Shown one piece after another: positions 52,231 through 61,252 of a DNA stretch of 64,000 nucleotides. How positions within the stretch are numbered: the first letter of the stretch is position 1; every line of letters starts with the position of its first letter. The notes beneath the pieces were generated by a model that saw only the letters and a program-made list of their open reading frames with translations, did not search any database and was not told the origin of the DNA. Made by a program: the position numbers and the translations under genes. Source of the stretch: JAMZMI01 sp039944535 (GTDB lineage Bacteria > Bacteroidota > Bacteroidia > Cytophagales > Cyclobacteriaceae); contig JBDUYP010000025.1 in the NCBI GenBank assembly GCA_039944535.1, forward strand, positions 62,001 through 126,000, in the 5' to 3' direction.

Positions 52231-52821
52231 GTGAGAAATCCGGAATACACGAAAAACCTGATCATAACAAAGGCATCCTCTATATTCAACGTCAAGGGGT
52301 ATAGAGGAACCTCAATCTCGGATATTACCAAAGCTACTGGTATGACCAAAGGCGCTATCTATGGGCATTTTGAAAATAAAGATGAACTGGCCGTGGCTGC
52401 TTTTAAAGCTTCAATAAACAAGATATTAAATCAATTGAGAGCGTTGATCAGCGGTCAACCAACGGCCCCTCTCAAGCTCAAAGCACTGGTAGCCTACTAC
52501 AGCGAATACATCGAAAATCCACCTATAGATGGAGGGTGCCCAATAATAAACACATCAGTAGAAGCTGATGATGACTACCCTTTACTCAGGCTGAAAGTTG
52601 TAAATACGATCACTATGATCAAGGATTCTGTAAAAAAAATAATAACAAGAGGAATACTCGAAAATCAGATCAACCAACAGGTAAACGCAGAACTATATGC
52701 GACTACATTTTACGCCACTATAGAAGGGGCCATCCTTATGTCAAGGATAGAAGGGAGTAACCGTTCCTTTGAAATCATCCGCCAAGGCTTAGAAATGCAG
52801 ATAACTGCCATAGCTATTTAA
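52231..52821 (+). CDS. TetR/AcrR-family transcriptional repressor
   Basis: 196 residues, GTG start. N-terminal TetR helix-turn-helix (GYRGTSISDITKATGMTKGA, IYGHFENKDELAVAAF). C-terminal TetR_C-type ligand domain (GGCPIINTSVEADDDYPLLR is common in AcrR-like regulators of this group). Operators lie before it and before the following hydrolase gene, making the hydrolase the clear target. The inducer is unknown. Confidence 0.92.
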   Translation: MRNPEYTKNLIITKASSIFNVKGYRGTSISDITKATGMTKGAIYGHFENKDELAVAAFKASINKILNQLRALISGQPTAPLKLKALVAYYSEYIENPPIDGGCPIINTSVEADDDYPLLRLKVVNTITMIKDSVKKIITRGILENQINQQVNAELYATTFYATIEGAILMSRIEGSNRSFEIIRQGLEMQITAIAI

Positions 52822-52837
52822 TTTTTTTTATAAAATA

Positions 52838-52855
52838 AAATATCGATCGGTATAT
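52838..52855 (+). promoter_or_regulatory. TetR operator 2 at the hydrolase start
   Basis: AAATATCGATCGGTATAT matches operator 1 at 15 of 18 positions, with an identical right arm (CGGTATAT). It ends on the first two bases of the hydrolase ATG (52854), so the repressor would block both promoter and start. Confidence 0.65.
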
Positions 52856-53783
52856 GAAAGCAACCGAAACATATATTTATTCTAATAACACTGACACTTC
52901 AAGACCAGGTAATCGACCTCCGAAGACCAACAAAAAAATAGAAATGATCAAAAAGGCTCTTCGCATTTTGCATCATCTATTTCCAGGATTAGCAGCCACA
53001 GTCATTTGGCATTTCTTTACCAAACCAGGTAAATCAAAATTTACTCCTGCACAACTTGGCCTCATTGAAAAAGCAAGAATAGAAAAACGCAACTACAAAG
53101 GGTTTGAAATATACTCATATCGGTGGGGGGAGTCAGGCCCCAAAGTGCTTCTGGCGCATGGATGGAGATCCAAAATAGTTGATTTCAGGCGAATGATTGA
53201 AGCGCTTGTAGCACAAGGGTATGTGGTAGAGGGTGTAGATATGAAGGCTCATGGGCGGTCGTCAGGAGTCCACACTGGCCTCCCTGAGTTTAGAGACATT
53301 TTGAAAGCATACTATCTGGAGCATGGCCCTTTTGATGCAGTAATAGGATATTCTATGGGTGGCATAGCTACCGGGATAGTGCTTTCAGAAATCCCAGATG
53401 ATCTACAACCGAAAAATCACTTTCTGATCGCAGCTCCACCCCACGCGAGGTATTTCTTCAAAATTGCCGTGCAGGATATTGGTTGTAGCACTACCGTATA
53501 TGAACGCCTCTGCCAGCTCGTGGAAAAACGGTTCGGGGAGTCTATTGATTATTTCGACCTCCGGAACAAAACAAAGAAGCTCTCAAGATCAAATATCCAT
53601 TTGGTATATGATGAAGATGACCAGATAGTACCTTTCGCATATGGTCGTGAATTGGGTAATATGTTGTCCAATGCACACTTTGTTCATACCAAAGGGATCG
53701 GGCACTATAAGATCATAGCTTATCCGGATGTCATTGACTATGTTATTCAAAATCTTGAGCATACAATGCAACCTGTGAGCTAA
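52854..53783 (+). CDS. alpha/beta hydrolase
   Basis: 309 residues. Nucleophile elbow GYSMGG (Ser167), oxyanion region AHGWRSK (101-107), acid in DEDDQIVPF, and His in GIGHYKII. Serine hydrolase fold; esterase, lipase or acyl transfer possible. The first 30 residues are polar and lack conservation, so a start at Met31 (52944) is possible. It is predicted to be repressed by the upstream TetR protein. The substrate is unknown. Confidence 0.85.
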   Translation: MKATETYIYSNNTDTSRPGNRPPKTNKKIEMIKKALRILHHLFPGLAATVIWHFFTKPGKSKFTPAQLGLIEKARIEKRNYKGFEIYSYRWGESGPKVLLAHGWRSKIVDFRRMIEALVAQGYVVEGVDMKAHGRSSGVHTGLPEFRDILKAYYLEHGPFDAVIGYSMGGIATGIVLSEIPDDLQPKNHFLIAAPPHARYFFKIAVQDIGCSTTVYERLCQLVEKRFGESIDYFDLRNKTKKLSRSNIHLVYDEDDQIVPFAYGRELGNMLSNAHFVHTKGIGHYKIIAYPDVIDYVIQNLEHTMQPVS

Positions 53784-53852
53784 CAGCCAACAAAATGAGT
53801 CTAAAAAATGTGGTCTTAATCCTGTCCGACTATATTTGCCTCAAAAAAAACA

Positions 53853-54293
53853 ATGACTGCATATTCAGCACTCCTTCATGCGCATTCGGGCTTAAGATGG
53901 TTGGTTCTTCTACTTCTGATCTTTCTAGTGATCAAATCACTTATTGGTATGTTTTCAGATGGGACATATGCCAAACTTGATAAGATACTTTCATCTTCCA
54001 TGGTCGGCTTCATGGATTTGCAGTTTCTGATCGGTATGATCCTATACTTTATTAGTCCAATAGCAAAACAAGCCAGAGGTGCAGGTATCGGGAATATGAT
54101 GGCTGACAGTACTTTGCGTTTCTGGGGAATGGAGCATCTTGTAGTTATGATTTTGGCTATTGCTGTTGCTCATATTGGTAAAGTGAAGGCTGGTAAATCT
54201 GATGACTCCAGTGTGAAATTTCGCTTTCAAGCCATCTTTTTTGGCCTATCACTTTTGCTGGTGTTGTTTGGTATCCCCTGGGAAAGAGTCTAA
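53853..54293 (+). CDS. four-helix membrane protein
   Basis: 146 residues, four hydrophobic helices (about 14-33, 46-68, 88-108, 122-140). His residues occur at the helix ends (LLHAHSGLRWLV, GMEHLVVMILAIAVAHIG), which could bind haem as in cytochrome b561-like proteins. This family is frequent in Bacteroidota with no known role. It lies 69 bp after the hydrolase gene and may share its control. Confidence 0.72.
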   Translation: MTAYSALLHAHSGLRWLVLLLLIFLVIKSLIGMFSDGTYAKLDKILSSSMVGFMDLQFLIGMILYFISPIAKQARGAGIGNMMADSTLRFWGMEHLVVMILAIAVAHIGKVKAGKSDDSSVKFRFQAIFFGLSLLLVLFGIPWERV

Positions 54294-54306
54294 CTCAAAC
54301 TTCGCA

Positions 54307-54413
54307 AAACTCATAGATTTTGGTTCGGGTGGGGTGTTCTCCGTGCTCGCGGAGCGAACCTCTCCCCTGTTTCCTGCAGAAAAAGCCACATAGTTGAGTT
54401 TGTGATTTGCAGG
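54307..54413 (+). ncRNA. candidate structured RNA (GC-rich, nested stems)
   Basis: In an otherwise AT-rich 410-bp gap. Outer helix AAACTCA (54307-54313)/TGAGTTT (54395-54401); inner helix GGTTCG (54322-54327)/CGAACC (54355-54360) directly next to the hairpin CTCCG (54339-54343)/CGGAG (54350-54354). CCTGCA (54373-54378) can also pair with TGCAGG (54408-54413). It matches no RNA family I know (not RNase P, tmRNA or SRP). No promoter or terminator was found. Confidence 0.3.
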
Positions 54414-54703
54414 ACGGTGAATTCCCGAGAAACGCGCTCAGACAAATTTTAGCAACTTACAATACCATTAAATTTTATTTTTTTGTGTGATTTAAAGAAC
54501 CCTCTGGTTTAAAGTCTAATTGCACACAAATTCACGCTTCACATAATTTCGGAGGTGGGCCAGACTTTTAAGGGTCAAAGTTGGCTGTTACACCCCCATC
54601 AAACCGACTTTCTTAAACAATTTAATGCCTAAAACGTTAAATAAAGTGTTAGGAAAATCTAACTACGATTAAAATCAATCATTGAATTTTAAATCAAAAA
54701 CTC
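54414..54703 (+). other. long leader before the YtxH-like gene, with a stable hairpin
   Basis: 290 bp with no ORF of note. A hairpin is formed by GCCAGACTTT (54559-54568) and AAAGTTGGC (54577-54585), with GGTG (54554-54557) and CACC (54591-54594) outside it. It may be a 5' UTR element of the following gene. A T-run at 54475-54486 has no stem before it. Confidence 0.35.
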
Positions 54704-54964
54704 ATGAAATCAGTAATAACATTTTTATTGGGATTGGGAACTGGATTAGCGGTGACATACTATGTAGACCCTAAAGGCAGTCAAGTGAAATTGAAAAAAA
54801 TTGACAAGGAACTCAAGAAGAACAGAAAACTTCTAGATAAGAAACTGGATGAATACAAGGGTATGTACAACGAAGTAGTTGACAAATATGCCAAGTCATC
54901 AAAAGAAATTATAGATAACGCTAAAGGAGCGGTTGACAATGTGAAAAAAGCAGCCAAGGCTTAA
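54704..54964 (+). CDS. YtxH-like small membrane protein
   Basis: 86 residues: one membrane helix (FLLGLGTGLAVTYYV) at the N-terminus followed by DPKGSQ and a long charged helix rich in Lys and Asp, the YtxH general-stress layout. Role unknown. The stop codon lies in the loop of the gene's own terminator. The 5' leader is long and may be structured. Confidence 0.82.
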   Translation: MKSVITFLLGLGTGLAVTYYVDPKGSQVKLKKIDKELKKNRKLLDKKLDEYKGMYNEVVDKYAKSSKEIIDNAKGAVDNVKKAAKA

Positions 54965-54980
54965 GCCTTGGTTTTTTTTT
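54954..54980 (+). terminator. intrinsic terminator spanning the ytxH-like stop codon
   Basis: CCAAGGC (54954-54960), loop TTAA holding the stop codon TAA, GCCTTGG (54965-54971), then nine T residues. Confidence 0.9.
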
Positions 54981-55084
54981 GCTTTTACCTATCCTCCCAG
55001 AGAACTATCCAACTTCAAGAAATCACTCATTTGATTTAACAATGATGGCAATAAATTTTAGATTTATGCCATAAGAATATTCAA

Positions 55085-55324
55085 ATGCCATCACTTCAAT
55101 CTCCGCGTAAGGCTTTCGTCCAGTCGAAGCAGTATCTAAAAGACCATCCTGTAACCTCAAAGACCGAAGACAACCACACCAATTTTGATGAAGTAGAAAA
55201 GCTTCATCAGGATAGCAGAAACAAGTATGACCGATCCTCTCGGGTCTTTAGAATTTTGACGGCAGTAGGTGCCTCAATTTTCATTGCCGCTATCTTATTT
55301 TGGGTGTTCGAATCTGTTTCTTAA
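55085..55324 (+). CDS. small single-pass membrane protein
   Basis: 79 residues: a polar, charged N-terminal region with a C-terminal membrane helix (about 55-76; ILTAVGASIFIAAILFWVF), a tail-anchored layout. No family recognised. It lies between the YtxH-like and the nucleotidyltransferase-like genes on the same strand; a shared envelope role is only a guess. Confidence 0.6.
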   Translation: MPSLQSPRKAFVQSKQYLKDHPVTSKTEDNHTNFDEVEKLHQDSRNKYDRSSRVFRILTAVGASIFIAAILFWVFESVS

Positions 55325-55405
55325 TTCAATCTTTTACGGCAACTTTGCATTTAAATATATATTTTCACCGTATTAACTTATTTTGCTAGTAATCACTGGC
55401 TTATT

Positions 55406-56401
55406 ATGACACAAGATTACAAAATACTCCTTGAGAACCTACAGGGTAGAAGATTTGATGAAGCCCGCCGCGAGTCTATCCTCTCTGAGTCATTCGATGA
55501 GTCTGATTACGGCGATTGTATTAAGTACTGTCTTGAAAGCATGTGCGAGGTAGAGCCATCTTATGCTTACAAAGCATTTCATATTGCGAAGAAGCTTCAG
55601 GAAAAACTGAATAAGGAGCTCCAGGACAGAAAGATAAAAGTAGATTTCAGGTATCAGGGACCTATCCAAACAGAGACCCACATTTTATTATTTGGTGGTA
55701 TTGAACTCATTGTCTTGCAGGAAAGCTATGATAACAAACCATGGGAAAAAGTAAAGAAACTTACGGGCGAAATCATAGAGATACTTGGTGCTGACCCTGC
55801 ATATCAGCGTGTGGACTACAGTGACAAATACCACATAAATGTAACAACCACAAAGCCTACTTGCGAGATCAACATTTTGCCAGCAATTTGGCTCAATAAC
55901 CCTGATTTTAAAGAATCAAAAAGAGAAATTGATCGGGGTATTTTGGAATACAATTTTCAGAAAAAAACGCAACGCAAATACCTTCCTTTCAGGAACATAG
56001 CCCGGATAAACTCTAAGGATCGTAAGACTAACGGTGGCCTCAAAAGTCTTATTAGGCTCCTCAGAACTCTGCAGAGAGACGCTCAATCCAGAATATCGCT
56101 AACGAACTTTGAAGTTTCAGCGTTGATGTATGCCATTCCTGAAAAACAGCTGATACACAACCCAAAAAAGCCTTTGGCTCTGCTAGGAATTGCCAGTGCG
56201 CAACTCAACCGCGCATCAAGTGATCGCAAATACGTAGAAACGCTGATTTCACCTAGTCAGCGTGAGCTTGTCTTCGGTAAGAAGGCCGACAAGCCAGCTG
56301 AAATCCAAAAGCTAAAAACTGAGCTGGACAAACTGATCACAGACATCAAAGACGATCTGAAATCAGAGGATAAAAACCTCTACAGCGAGTTGGTGTACTA
56401 A
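55406..56401 (+). CDS. nucleotidyltransferase-fold protein with degenerate active site
   Basis: 331 residues. The layout resembles OAS/CD-NTase-type polymerase-beta folds: the palm strand pair ETHILLFGGIELIVLQE and a later TCEINILPAIWL, then a helical part with NGGLKSLIRLLRTLQRDA and LTNFEVSALMYAIPE. In active enzymes the first strand carries D-x-D; here it reads G-I-E, so one metal ligand seems lost. The third carboxylate position (CEIN) is Glu. There is no CBASS effector or other defence gene beside it. The assignment is tentative; the protein may be inactive or act as a regulator. Confidence 0.4.
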   Translation: MTQDYKILLENLQGRRFDEARRESILSESFDESDYGDCIKYCLESMCEVEPSYAYKAFHIAKKLQEKLNKELQDRKIKVDFRYQGPIQTETHILLFGGIELIVLQESYDNKPWEKVKKLTGEIIEILGADPAYQRVDYSDKYHINVTTTKPTCEINILPAIWLNNPDFKESKREIDRGILEYNFQKKTQRKYLPFRNIARINSKDRKTNGGLKSLIRLLRTLQRDAQSRISLTNFEVSALMYAIPEKQLIHNPKKPLALLGIASAQLNRASSDRKYVETLISPSQRELVFGKKADKPAEIQKLKTELDKLITDIKDDLKSEDKNLYSELVY

Positions 56402-58440
56402 ACCAACCCTGCCCTTTCTAAAAGCGCATCCGGTGTGGGCTCCTGACCTCTGAATTCCTTATATAATTGCATTGGATGTACTGTTCCTCCTTTACTGAGT
56501 ACGGTATTTTTGAACCTGGTGGCCGTTTCTTTGTCAAAGACGCCATTTTCCTTGAATACCGAAAACGCATCTGCATCAAGTACTTCAGCCCATTTGTAGC
56601 TGTAATAGCCTGAAGCGTACCCTCCTCCGAAAATGTGTCCAAACTGAACGCTCATATTGGTATTTTGCACCAGAGGGAACATTTCAGTGGGGCCAAAAGC
56701 TAACCGCTCCATTGCCACCACATCGGAGACATTCTGGGCCTCATCCATTTGCATGCTATGCCACATCATATCCAGCAGCCCAAAACTTATCTGCCGAACA
56801 GTAGCGTAAGCCTCATGGTAAATTGCACTCTCCTTCAGCTTGTCTATATACTCAGACGGAATCAACTCACCAGTCTCATAATGATGCGCAAACAGTTCGA
56901 GGCATTCTTTTTCATAGCACCAGTTTTCAAAAATCTGAGACGGAAGCTCCACAAAATCCCAAAATACGCTGGTGCCTGAAAGGCTCGCATAGGTAGTATC
57001 GGCCAGCATGCCATGAAGGGCATGTCCAAATTCGTGAAAAAGCGTTGTAACTTCTTCAAACTTGAGCAAAGACGGACTGTCCGCCGATGATGGAGTGAAA
57101 TTGCAAACAATACTCACAAGGGGGGTCACTTTTGCCCCTCCTTCTCGCTTTTCATCACGGTATGAAGTCATCCAGGCTCCCCCGCGCTTCCCATCCCTTG
57201 GGAAGAAGTCAGCTAAAAAGACAGCCACAACCTCTCCTTGAGGATCTTTCACTTCATAGGCTTCCACATCTTCGTGATAGACTGGTATGTCATGGTTTCT
57301 TTCAAAAGAAATGTCGAATAACCTTTCTGCAGTCTGAAAGACGCCCGAGATGCAATTTTCCAACTTGAAATACGGCTTGGTCAGCTCGTCATCAAGATCA
57401 TATTTTTTCTTTCTCAGTTTTTCGGAATAAAACGCCCAATCCCATCGCTGTAATTCTCCCTCAAACCCAAGCTCCCTGGCAAATTCTTTGAGTTCTTCAT
57501 ATTCCTCTTTTGCTTTGGGGAATGCTCTTTGCAACAAGTCATCCAGAAAATCCCGCACCTTAGATGGTGCCTCAGCCATGCGCTCTTCCAGCACATAATC
57601 TGCATATGAATTATAGCCCAACAGACTGGCTTGTTCGGCTCTCAGAGCTACCAGTTTTTTGATTATTTCACGGTTGTCGCGATCGTCCCCTTTTAGTGCC
57701 TTGCTCATAAAAGCTTTGTACAGCTTTTCTCTCAAGTCTCGATTTTCGGCATGTTCCAAAAAGGGAATATAGCTTGGAGCTTGCAAAGTAAATACCCATT
57801 TTCCTTGCTTATCTTTCTTTTCGGCGGTTTCCTTAGCACGGGCAATCACATCTGTCGGAAGCCCTGCCAAATCTGCTTCATTATCAATCACCAACTCATA
57901 GCCATTGGTTTCTGCAAGTAGGTTCTCACCAAACTGCAATGACAACTTTGAGAGCTCCATGGATACTTCTTTGTACCGGGCCTTCTTTTCTGCATCAAGA
58001 TCTGCTCCATTTCTGACAAACCCCTTATAGGTTTTGGTCAAAAGCATCTCTTTCTCCGGGTTTAAATCAAAAGCCTCCTTGTTTTCATAAACCTCCTTCA
58101 CTCTGGCCCAGAGCACTTCGTTTTGATTGATATCATTGCTAAACGCTGAAAGTTTAGGCGAGGCATCACGAGCTACGGCCTGTAAGTCATCGCTGGTTTC
58201 AGCCGAGTTCAAATTGAAAAGGACTGAAGTTACTCTCCCGAGCATCTCACCAGAAGACTCCAAAGCTTCAATGGTATTTGCAAAAGTGGGGGCATCCGCA
58301 TTGCTGGTAATTTGGTCAATCTCCTTTTTAGCCTGGGCGATGGCTTCATCCACAGCCGGCATGTAGTGCTCAATCTTTATTTGGTGAAAGGGAGGAACCT
58401 GAAACGGTGTATCAAAAGTGCTTAAAAGCGGATTTTGCAT
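56398..58440 (-). CDS. M3-family oligopeptidase (OpdA/Dcp-like)
   Basis: 680 residues from ATG at 58440; the longer frame to 58542 adds unlike residues and crosses the divergent promoter. Zinc site HEFGH (469-473) with the downstream Glu ligand in WDFVELPSQIFENW, typical of thimet-type oligopeptidases. The C-terminal GGGYASGYYSYKWAEVLDADAF and the LLSTFDTPFQVPPF start fit oligopeptidase A/Dcp. It cleaves short peptides in the cytosol. No signal peptide. Confidence 0.93.
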   Translation of the reverse strand: MQNPLLSTFDTPFQVPPFHQIKIEHYMPAVDEAIAQAKKEIDQITSNADAPTFANTIEALESSGEMLGRVTSVLFNLNSAETSDDLQAVARDASPKLSAFSNDINQNEVLWARVKEVYENKEAFDLNPEKEMLLTKTYKGFVRNGADLDAEKKARYKEVSMELSKLSLQFGENLLAETNGYELVIDNEADLAGLPTDVIARAKETAEKKDKQGKWVFTLQAPSYIPFLEHAENRDLREKLYKAFMSKALKGDDRDNREIIKKLVALRAEQASLLGYNSYADYVLEERMAEAPSKVRDFLDDLLQRAFPKAKEEYEELKEFARELGFEGELQRWDWAFYSEKLRKKKYDLDDELTKPYFKLENCISGVFQTAERLFDISFERNHDIPVYHEDVEAYEVKDPQGEVVAVFLADFFPRDGKRGGAWMTSYRDEKREGGAKVTPLVSIVCNFTPSSADSPSLLKFEEVTTLFHEFGHALHGMLADTTYASLSGTSVFWDFVELPSQIFENWCYEKECLELFAHHYETGELIPSEYIDKLKESAIYHEAYATVRQISFGLLDMMWHSMQMDEAQNVSDVVAMERLAFGPTEMFPLVQNTNMSVQFGHIFGGGYASGYYSYKWAEVLDADAFSVFKENGVFDKETATRFKNTVLSKGGTVHPMQLYKEFRGQEPTPDALLERAGLV

Positions 58441-58487
58441 AATTGAGATTTGAAAATTTATTGTCAAATGTAGTCTTTGATATGACT

Positions 58488-58495
58488 TACCTTTG
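58488..58495 (+). promoter_or_regulatory. -7 promoter element TACCTTTG
   Basis: Perfect TAnnTTTG match 22 bp before the mechanosensitive channel start (58518), with ATTG at 58460-58463 as a possible -33. It lies inside a longer frame starting at 58443, supporting the shorter protein. Confidence 0.5.
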
Positions 58496-58517
58496 CGGGC
58501 AGAAATACCAATTTGAT

Positions 58518-60113
58518 ATGGCAAAACAACTGCTTTTTTCACTACTTTGTTCCATTACAATCGGGGTTTTTGCGCAGGATTCTCTCAATGTGGATCTCTC
58601 ATCGCCGCAAGCTGCTGTCATCACCCATTTGCTTTATCTGCAAGAAGATGCTTATGATGAATCGAAGGCTGCAGTACCCTTTAATCTTAACAACCGCTCC
58701 ACGGAAGAAGCTGCAGAACTGGCGGTAAAACTTAAGCAAATACTGGATGGAGAGGGTATCTATGTGGAAGTCGATGACATACCTAAGGCACCTAATTACT
58801 ACGACTCAGCCTCCCGCAAGGCAAGATATATACTGACCGAAAAACACCCTGAAATATATCTGTCAAAAACGGGGCAAAAATGGTATTACTCGGAGCGATC
58901 CATTGCCTATATAGACATCCTGCATAAGCAGGTTTTCAAGTTCGGAACTAACAAACTTCTGCGGCTGCTCCCAAAGCTGGGTACACGGAAAATTCTAGGC
59001 CTGTATCTCTATCAGTATTTCGGGATTCTGATATTGGCTTTTTTAAGTACGGTGGTTCATAAGTTATTCACCTTTCTTGTAGAGCGGATTTTCTTGCAGG
59101 TTTTACTCAAGGCCGGGTATAAGCAGTTGGCAGGACGTTATCTATTACCGGTTGCCAAGCCGGCCAGCTTGTTTTTTGTATTTCTGCTACTTGTAGTTTT
59201 TACCCCGGTCCTGCAGTTGCCTCCTGATATTTCACAGTATTTAATAATTGTGCTGAAGGCCTTGCTGCCGCTATTTGGTACTATCGTTTTTTACCGGCTT
59301 GTGGATATTTTGGCCATGTACCTGAAAACCTTAGCGGACAAAACCGAAAGCACGCTCGACGATCAACTGGTACCACTCCTTAGAAAGACCCTCAAGACTT
59401 TTGTGGTAGTCATAGGAACACTCTTTATTCTCAGCAACCTCAACATTGACATTATTCCGCTGCTCACAGGACTTTCAATAGGAGGTCTGGCATTTGCACT
59501 TGCTGCGCAGGATACAATTAAAAACTTCTTCGGTTCATTGATGATATTCATTGATAAGCCATTCCAGATCGGCGACTGGATTACTTCTGGAGAAATAGAC
59601 GGCACAGTAGAGGAAGTTGGGTTCAGATCATCACGGATAAGAACTTTCAGAAATTCTCTGATGTATGTCCCCAACGGAAAAATGGCCGACAGCACGATCG
59701 ACAATCACGGCTTGAGACAATACAGAAGGTTTTATACTCAGATAGCTGTGACCTATGATACACCAACGGATTTGATCGAAACCTTTGTAGAGGGTCTTAG
59801 AAAAATTGTTGAAAATCACCCTGACACCCGAAAGGATTACTACAACATTTACTTCAATGACATGGCCTCCTTCTCACTGAATATCATGTTTTATATCTTC
59901 TTCGAAGTACCCGACTGGTCCGCTGAGCTCAAAGCACGCCATGAGGTGCTCATAGAGATCATGAAACTGGCCTCAAAACTCGGAATCAACTTTGCCTTCC
60001 CTACTCAAACGCTTCACATGGAAAATTTTCCGGGACAACCATCCCTCTCTCCTTCATATATTGGCAAGGATGAGATGAAGCTGCAAATGAATGAGTATTT
60101 TTCAAAAAAATAA
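58518..60113 (+). CDS. MscS-family mechanosensitive channel with signal peptide
   Basis: 531 residues from ATG at 58518: signal peptide ending VFAQ, a periplasmic region of about 140 residues, then membrane helices (about 155-300). The MscS pore/beta core is clear: LTGLSIGGLAFALAAQDTIKNF, IDKPFQIGDWITSGEIDGTVEEVGFRSSRIRTF and FAFPTQTLH. The usual Gly/Ala-rich pore helix is present. It releases solutes on hypo-osmotic shock. The large extra N-terminal region is typical of long MscS forms in Bacteroidota. Confidence 0.9.
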   Translation: MAKQLLFSLLCSITIGVFAQDSLNVDLSSPQAAVITHLLYLQEDAYDESKAAVPFNLNNRSTEEAAELAVKLKQILDGEGIYVEVDDIPKAPNYYDSASRKARYILTEKHPEIYLSKTGQKWYYSERSIAYIDILHKQVFKFGTNKLLRLLPKLGTRKILGLYLYQYFGILILAFLSTVVHKLFTFLVERIFLQVLLKAGYKQLAGRYLLPVAKPASLFFVFLLLVVFTPVLQLPPDISQYLIIVLKALLPLFGTIVFYRLVDILAMYLKTLADKTESTLDDQLVPLLRKTLKTFVVVIGTLFILSNLNIDIIPLLTGLSIGGLAFALAAQDTIKNFFGSLMIFIDKPFQIGDWITSGEIDGTVEEVGFRSSRIRTFRNSLMYVPNGKMADSTIDNHGLRQYRRFYTQIAVTYDTPTDLIETFVEGLRKIVENHPDTRKDYYNIYFNDMASFSLNIMFYIFFEVPDWSAELKARHEVLIEIMKLASKLGINFAFPTQTLHMENFPGQPSLSPSYIGKDEMKLQMNEYFSKK

Positions 60114-60129
60114 TTGACCCTAGAATAAT

Positions 60130-61152
60130 ATGAAAGCCTATTACCTTATAAAAAACGGACCTGCCGATAAAGCTTTTGAACTGCGAGAGGAAGAATCCCC
60201 AAAACCCGGTCATCATGAAGTGCTGATCGAGTCGGAAGGTTTTGGTCTCAACTTTGCCGATGTGATGGCTCGGCTGGGCATATATAAGGAATGCCCCCCT
60301 CTACCTGCGGTAGTGGGGTATGAAAATGTAGGTAGGGTAAAAGAAATTGGAGAGAAGGTCACCTCTGTAAAACCAGGAGATCGTGTTTTGGCTTTTACAA
60401 GGTTTGGTGGCTATGCAGACCACATTGTGACTCCTGAAATGGGTGTAGCCAAGATACCAGAAACCATCTCTCTGGGCGAGGCTACAGCTCTGGCCACTCA
60501 ATACATCACAGCATATTATGCTGCTGAAGAATGTGGAAACCTCTATAAAGGTGATCATGTGCTGGTGCACGCTGCTGCCGGTGGTGTAGGCACGGCGCTG
60601 ATACAGCTACTTAAGAACAAAGGATGCGTCGTTTTTGGCACGGCAGGGTCTGATGAAAAAATGGAATATCTCAAGAGCCTTGGAGTGGATCATCCGATCA
60701 ATTATCGCAAGGTGGATTATCTCGCAGAGATAGAAAAACTTGGGTTTAAGAGAAAAATAGATGCTACGTTCAACCCAGTAGGTGGTGACTATGTGAAAAA
60801 AGACATGCAATTGCTCAACTCGGGTGGCCGTGTGTTGCTATATGGCGCCTCAAAACTCACAGATGCTCGCGGAAATATTTTCAAATTACTAAAAATGGTA
60901 TTCGGTTTCGGCTTTTGGAGTCCCATTGGATTTGTGAGCAAATCCACCTCGCTAGTTGGCATCAACATGCTCAAGATCGCCGACAATAAGCCAGAGATAC
61001 TACCCCGATGCATGAAAGCGGTTATCAAGTTGTACTCCGAAGGAAAAATCAAGCCGACAGTTGGGGGCGAGTATAGTCACGACCAGCTAGCAGATGCCCA
61101 TGCTTTTTTAGAGTCAAGAAATTCTATGGGCAAGATCGCGGTGAAGTGGTAA
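60130..61152 (+). CDS. zinc-independent quinone oxidoreductase / MDR-type alcohol dehydrogenase
   Basis: 340 residues, medium-chain reductase fold. NADPH site HAAAGGVGTALIQLLKNKG; N-terminal GroES-like domain with GFGLNFADVMARLGIY; ends HAFLESRNSMGKIAVKW. No catalytic zinc ligands, and it is similar to VAT-1/QOR proteins. It would reduce quinones or enones with NADPH. It starts 17 bp after the channel gene, so probably cotranscribed. Confidence 0.88.
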   Translation: MKAYYLIKNGPADKAFELREEESPKPGHHEVLIESEGFGLNFADVMARLGIYKECPPLPAVVGYENVGRVKEIGEKVTSVKPGDRVLAFTRFGGYADHIVTPEMGVAKIPETISLGEATALATQYITAYYAAEECGNLYKGDHVLVHAAAGGVGTALIQLLKNKGCVVFGTAGSDEKMEYLKSLGVDHPINYRKVDYLAEIEKLGFKRKIDATFNPVGGDYVKKDMQLLNSGGRVLLYGASKLTDARGNIFKLLKMVFGFGFWSPIGFVSKSTSLVGINMLKIADNKPEILPRCMKAVIKLYSEGKIKPTVGGEYSHDQLADAHAFLESRNSMGKIAVKW

Positions 61153-61252
61153 AACTACCCTTCACGACATTTCTATAAATCAGGATTTTAACGGAGGGTG
61201 GTTAGCCAAATAACCCTTAAATTGGGATCGCACTTTTTTACTGACCTAATTC

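Noticed and set aside
53795..53980. 61-residue ORF overlapping the start of the four-helix membrane protein
   Set aside because: Overlaps a protein with clear membrane helices in another frame and has no features of its own.
54307..54413. RNase P RNA, tmRNA, SRP RNA or a known riboswitch
   Set aside because: None of the conserved core sequences of those RNAs are present; only a generic structured RNA remains.
55406..56401. CBASS or other nucleotide-signalling defence system
   Set aside because: No effector, E1/E2-like or HORMA gene next to the nucleotidyltransferase-like protein, and its metal site is degenerate.
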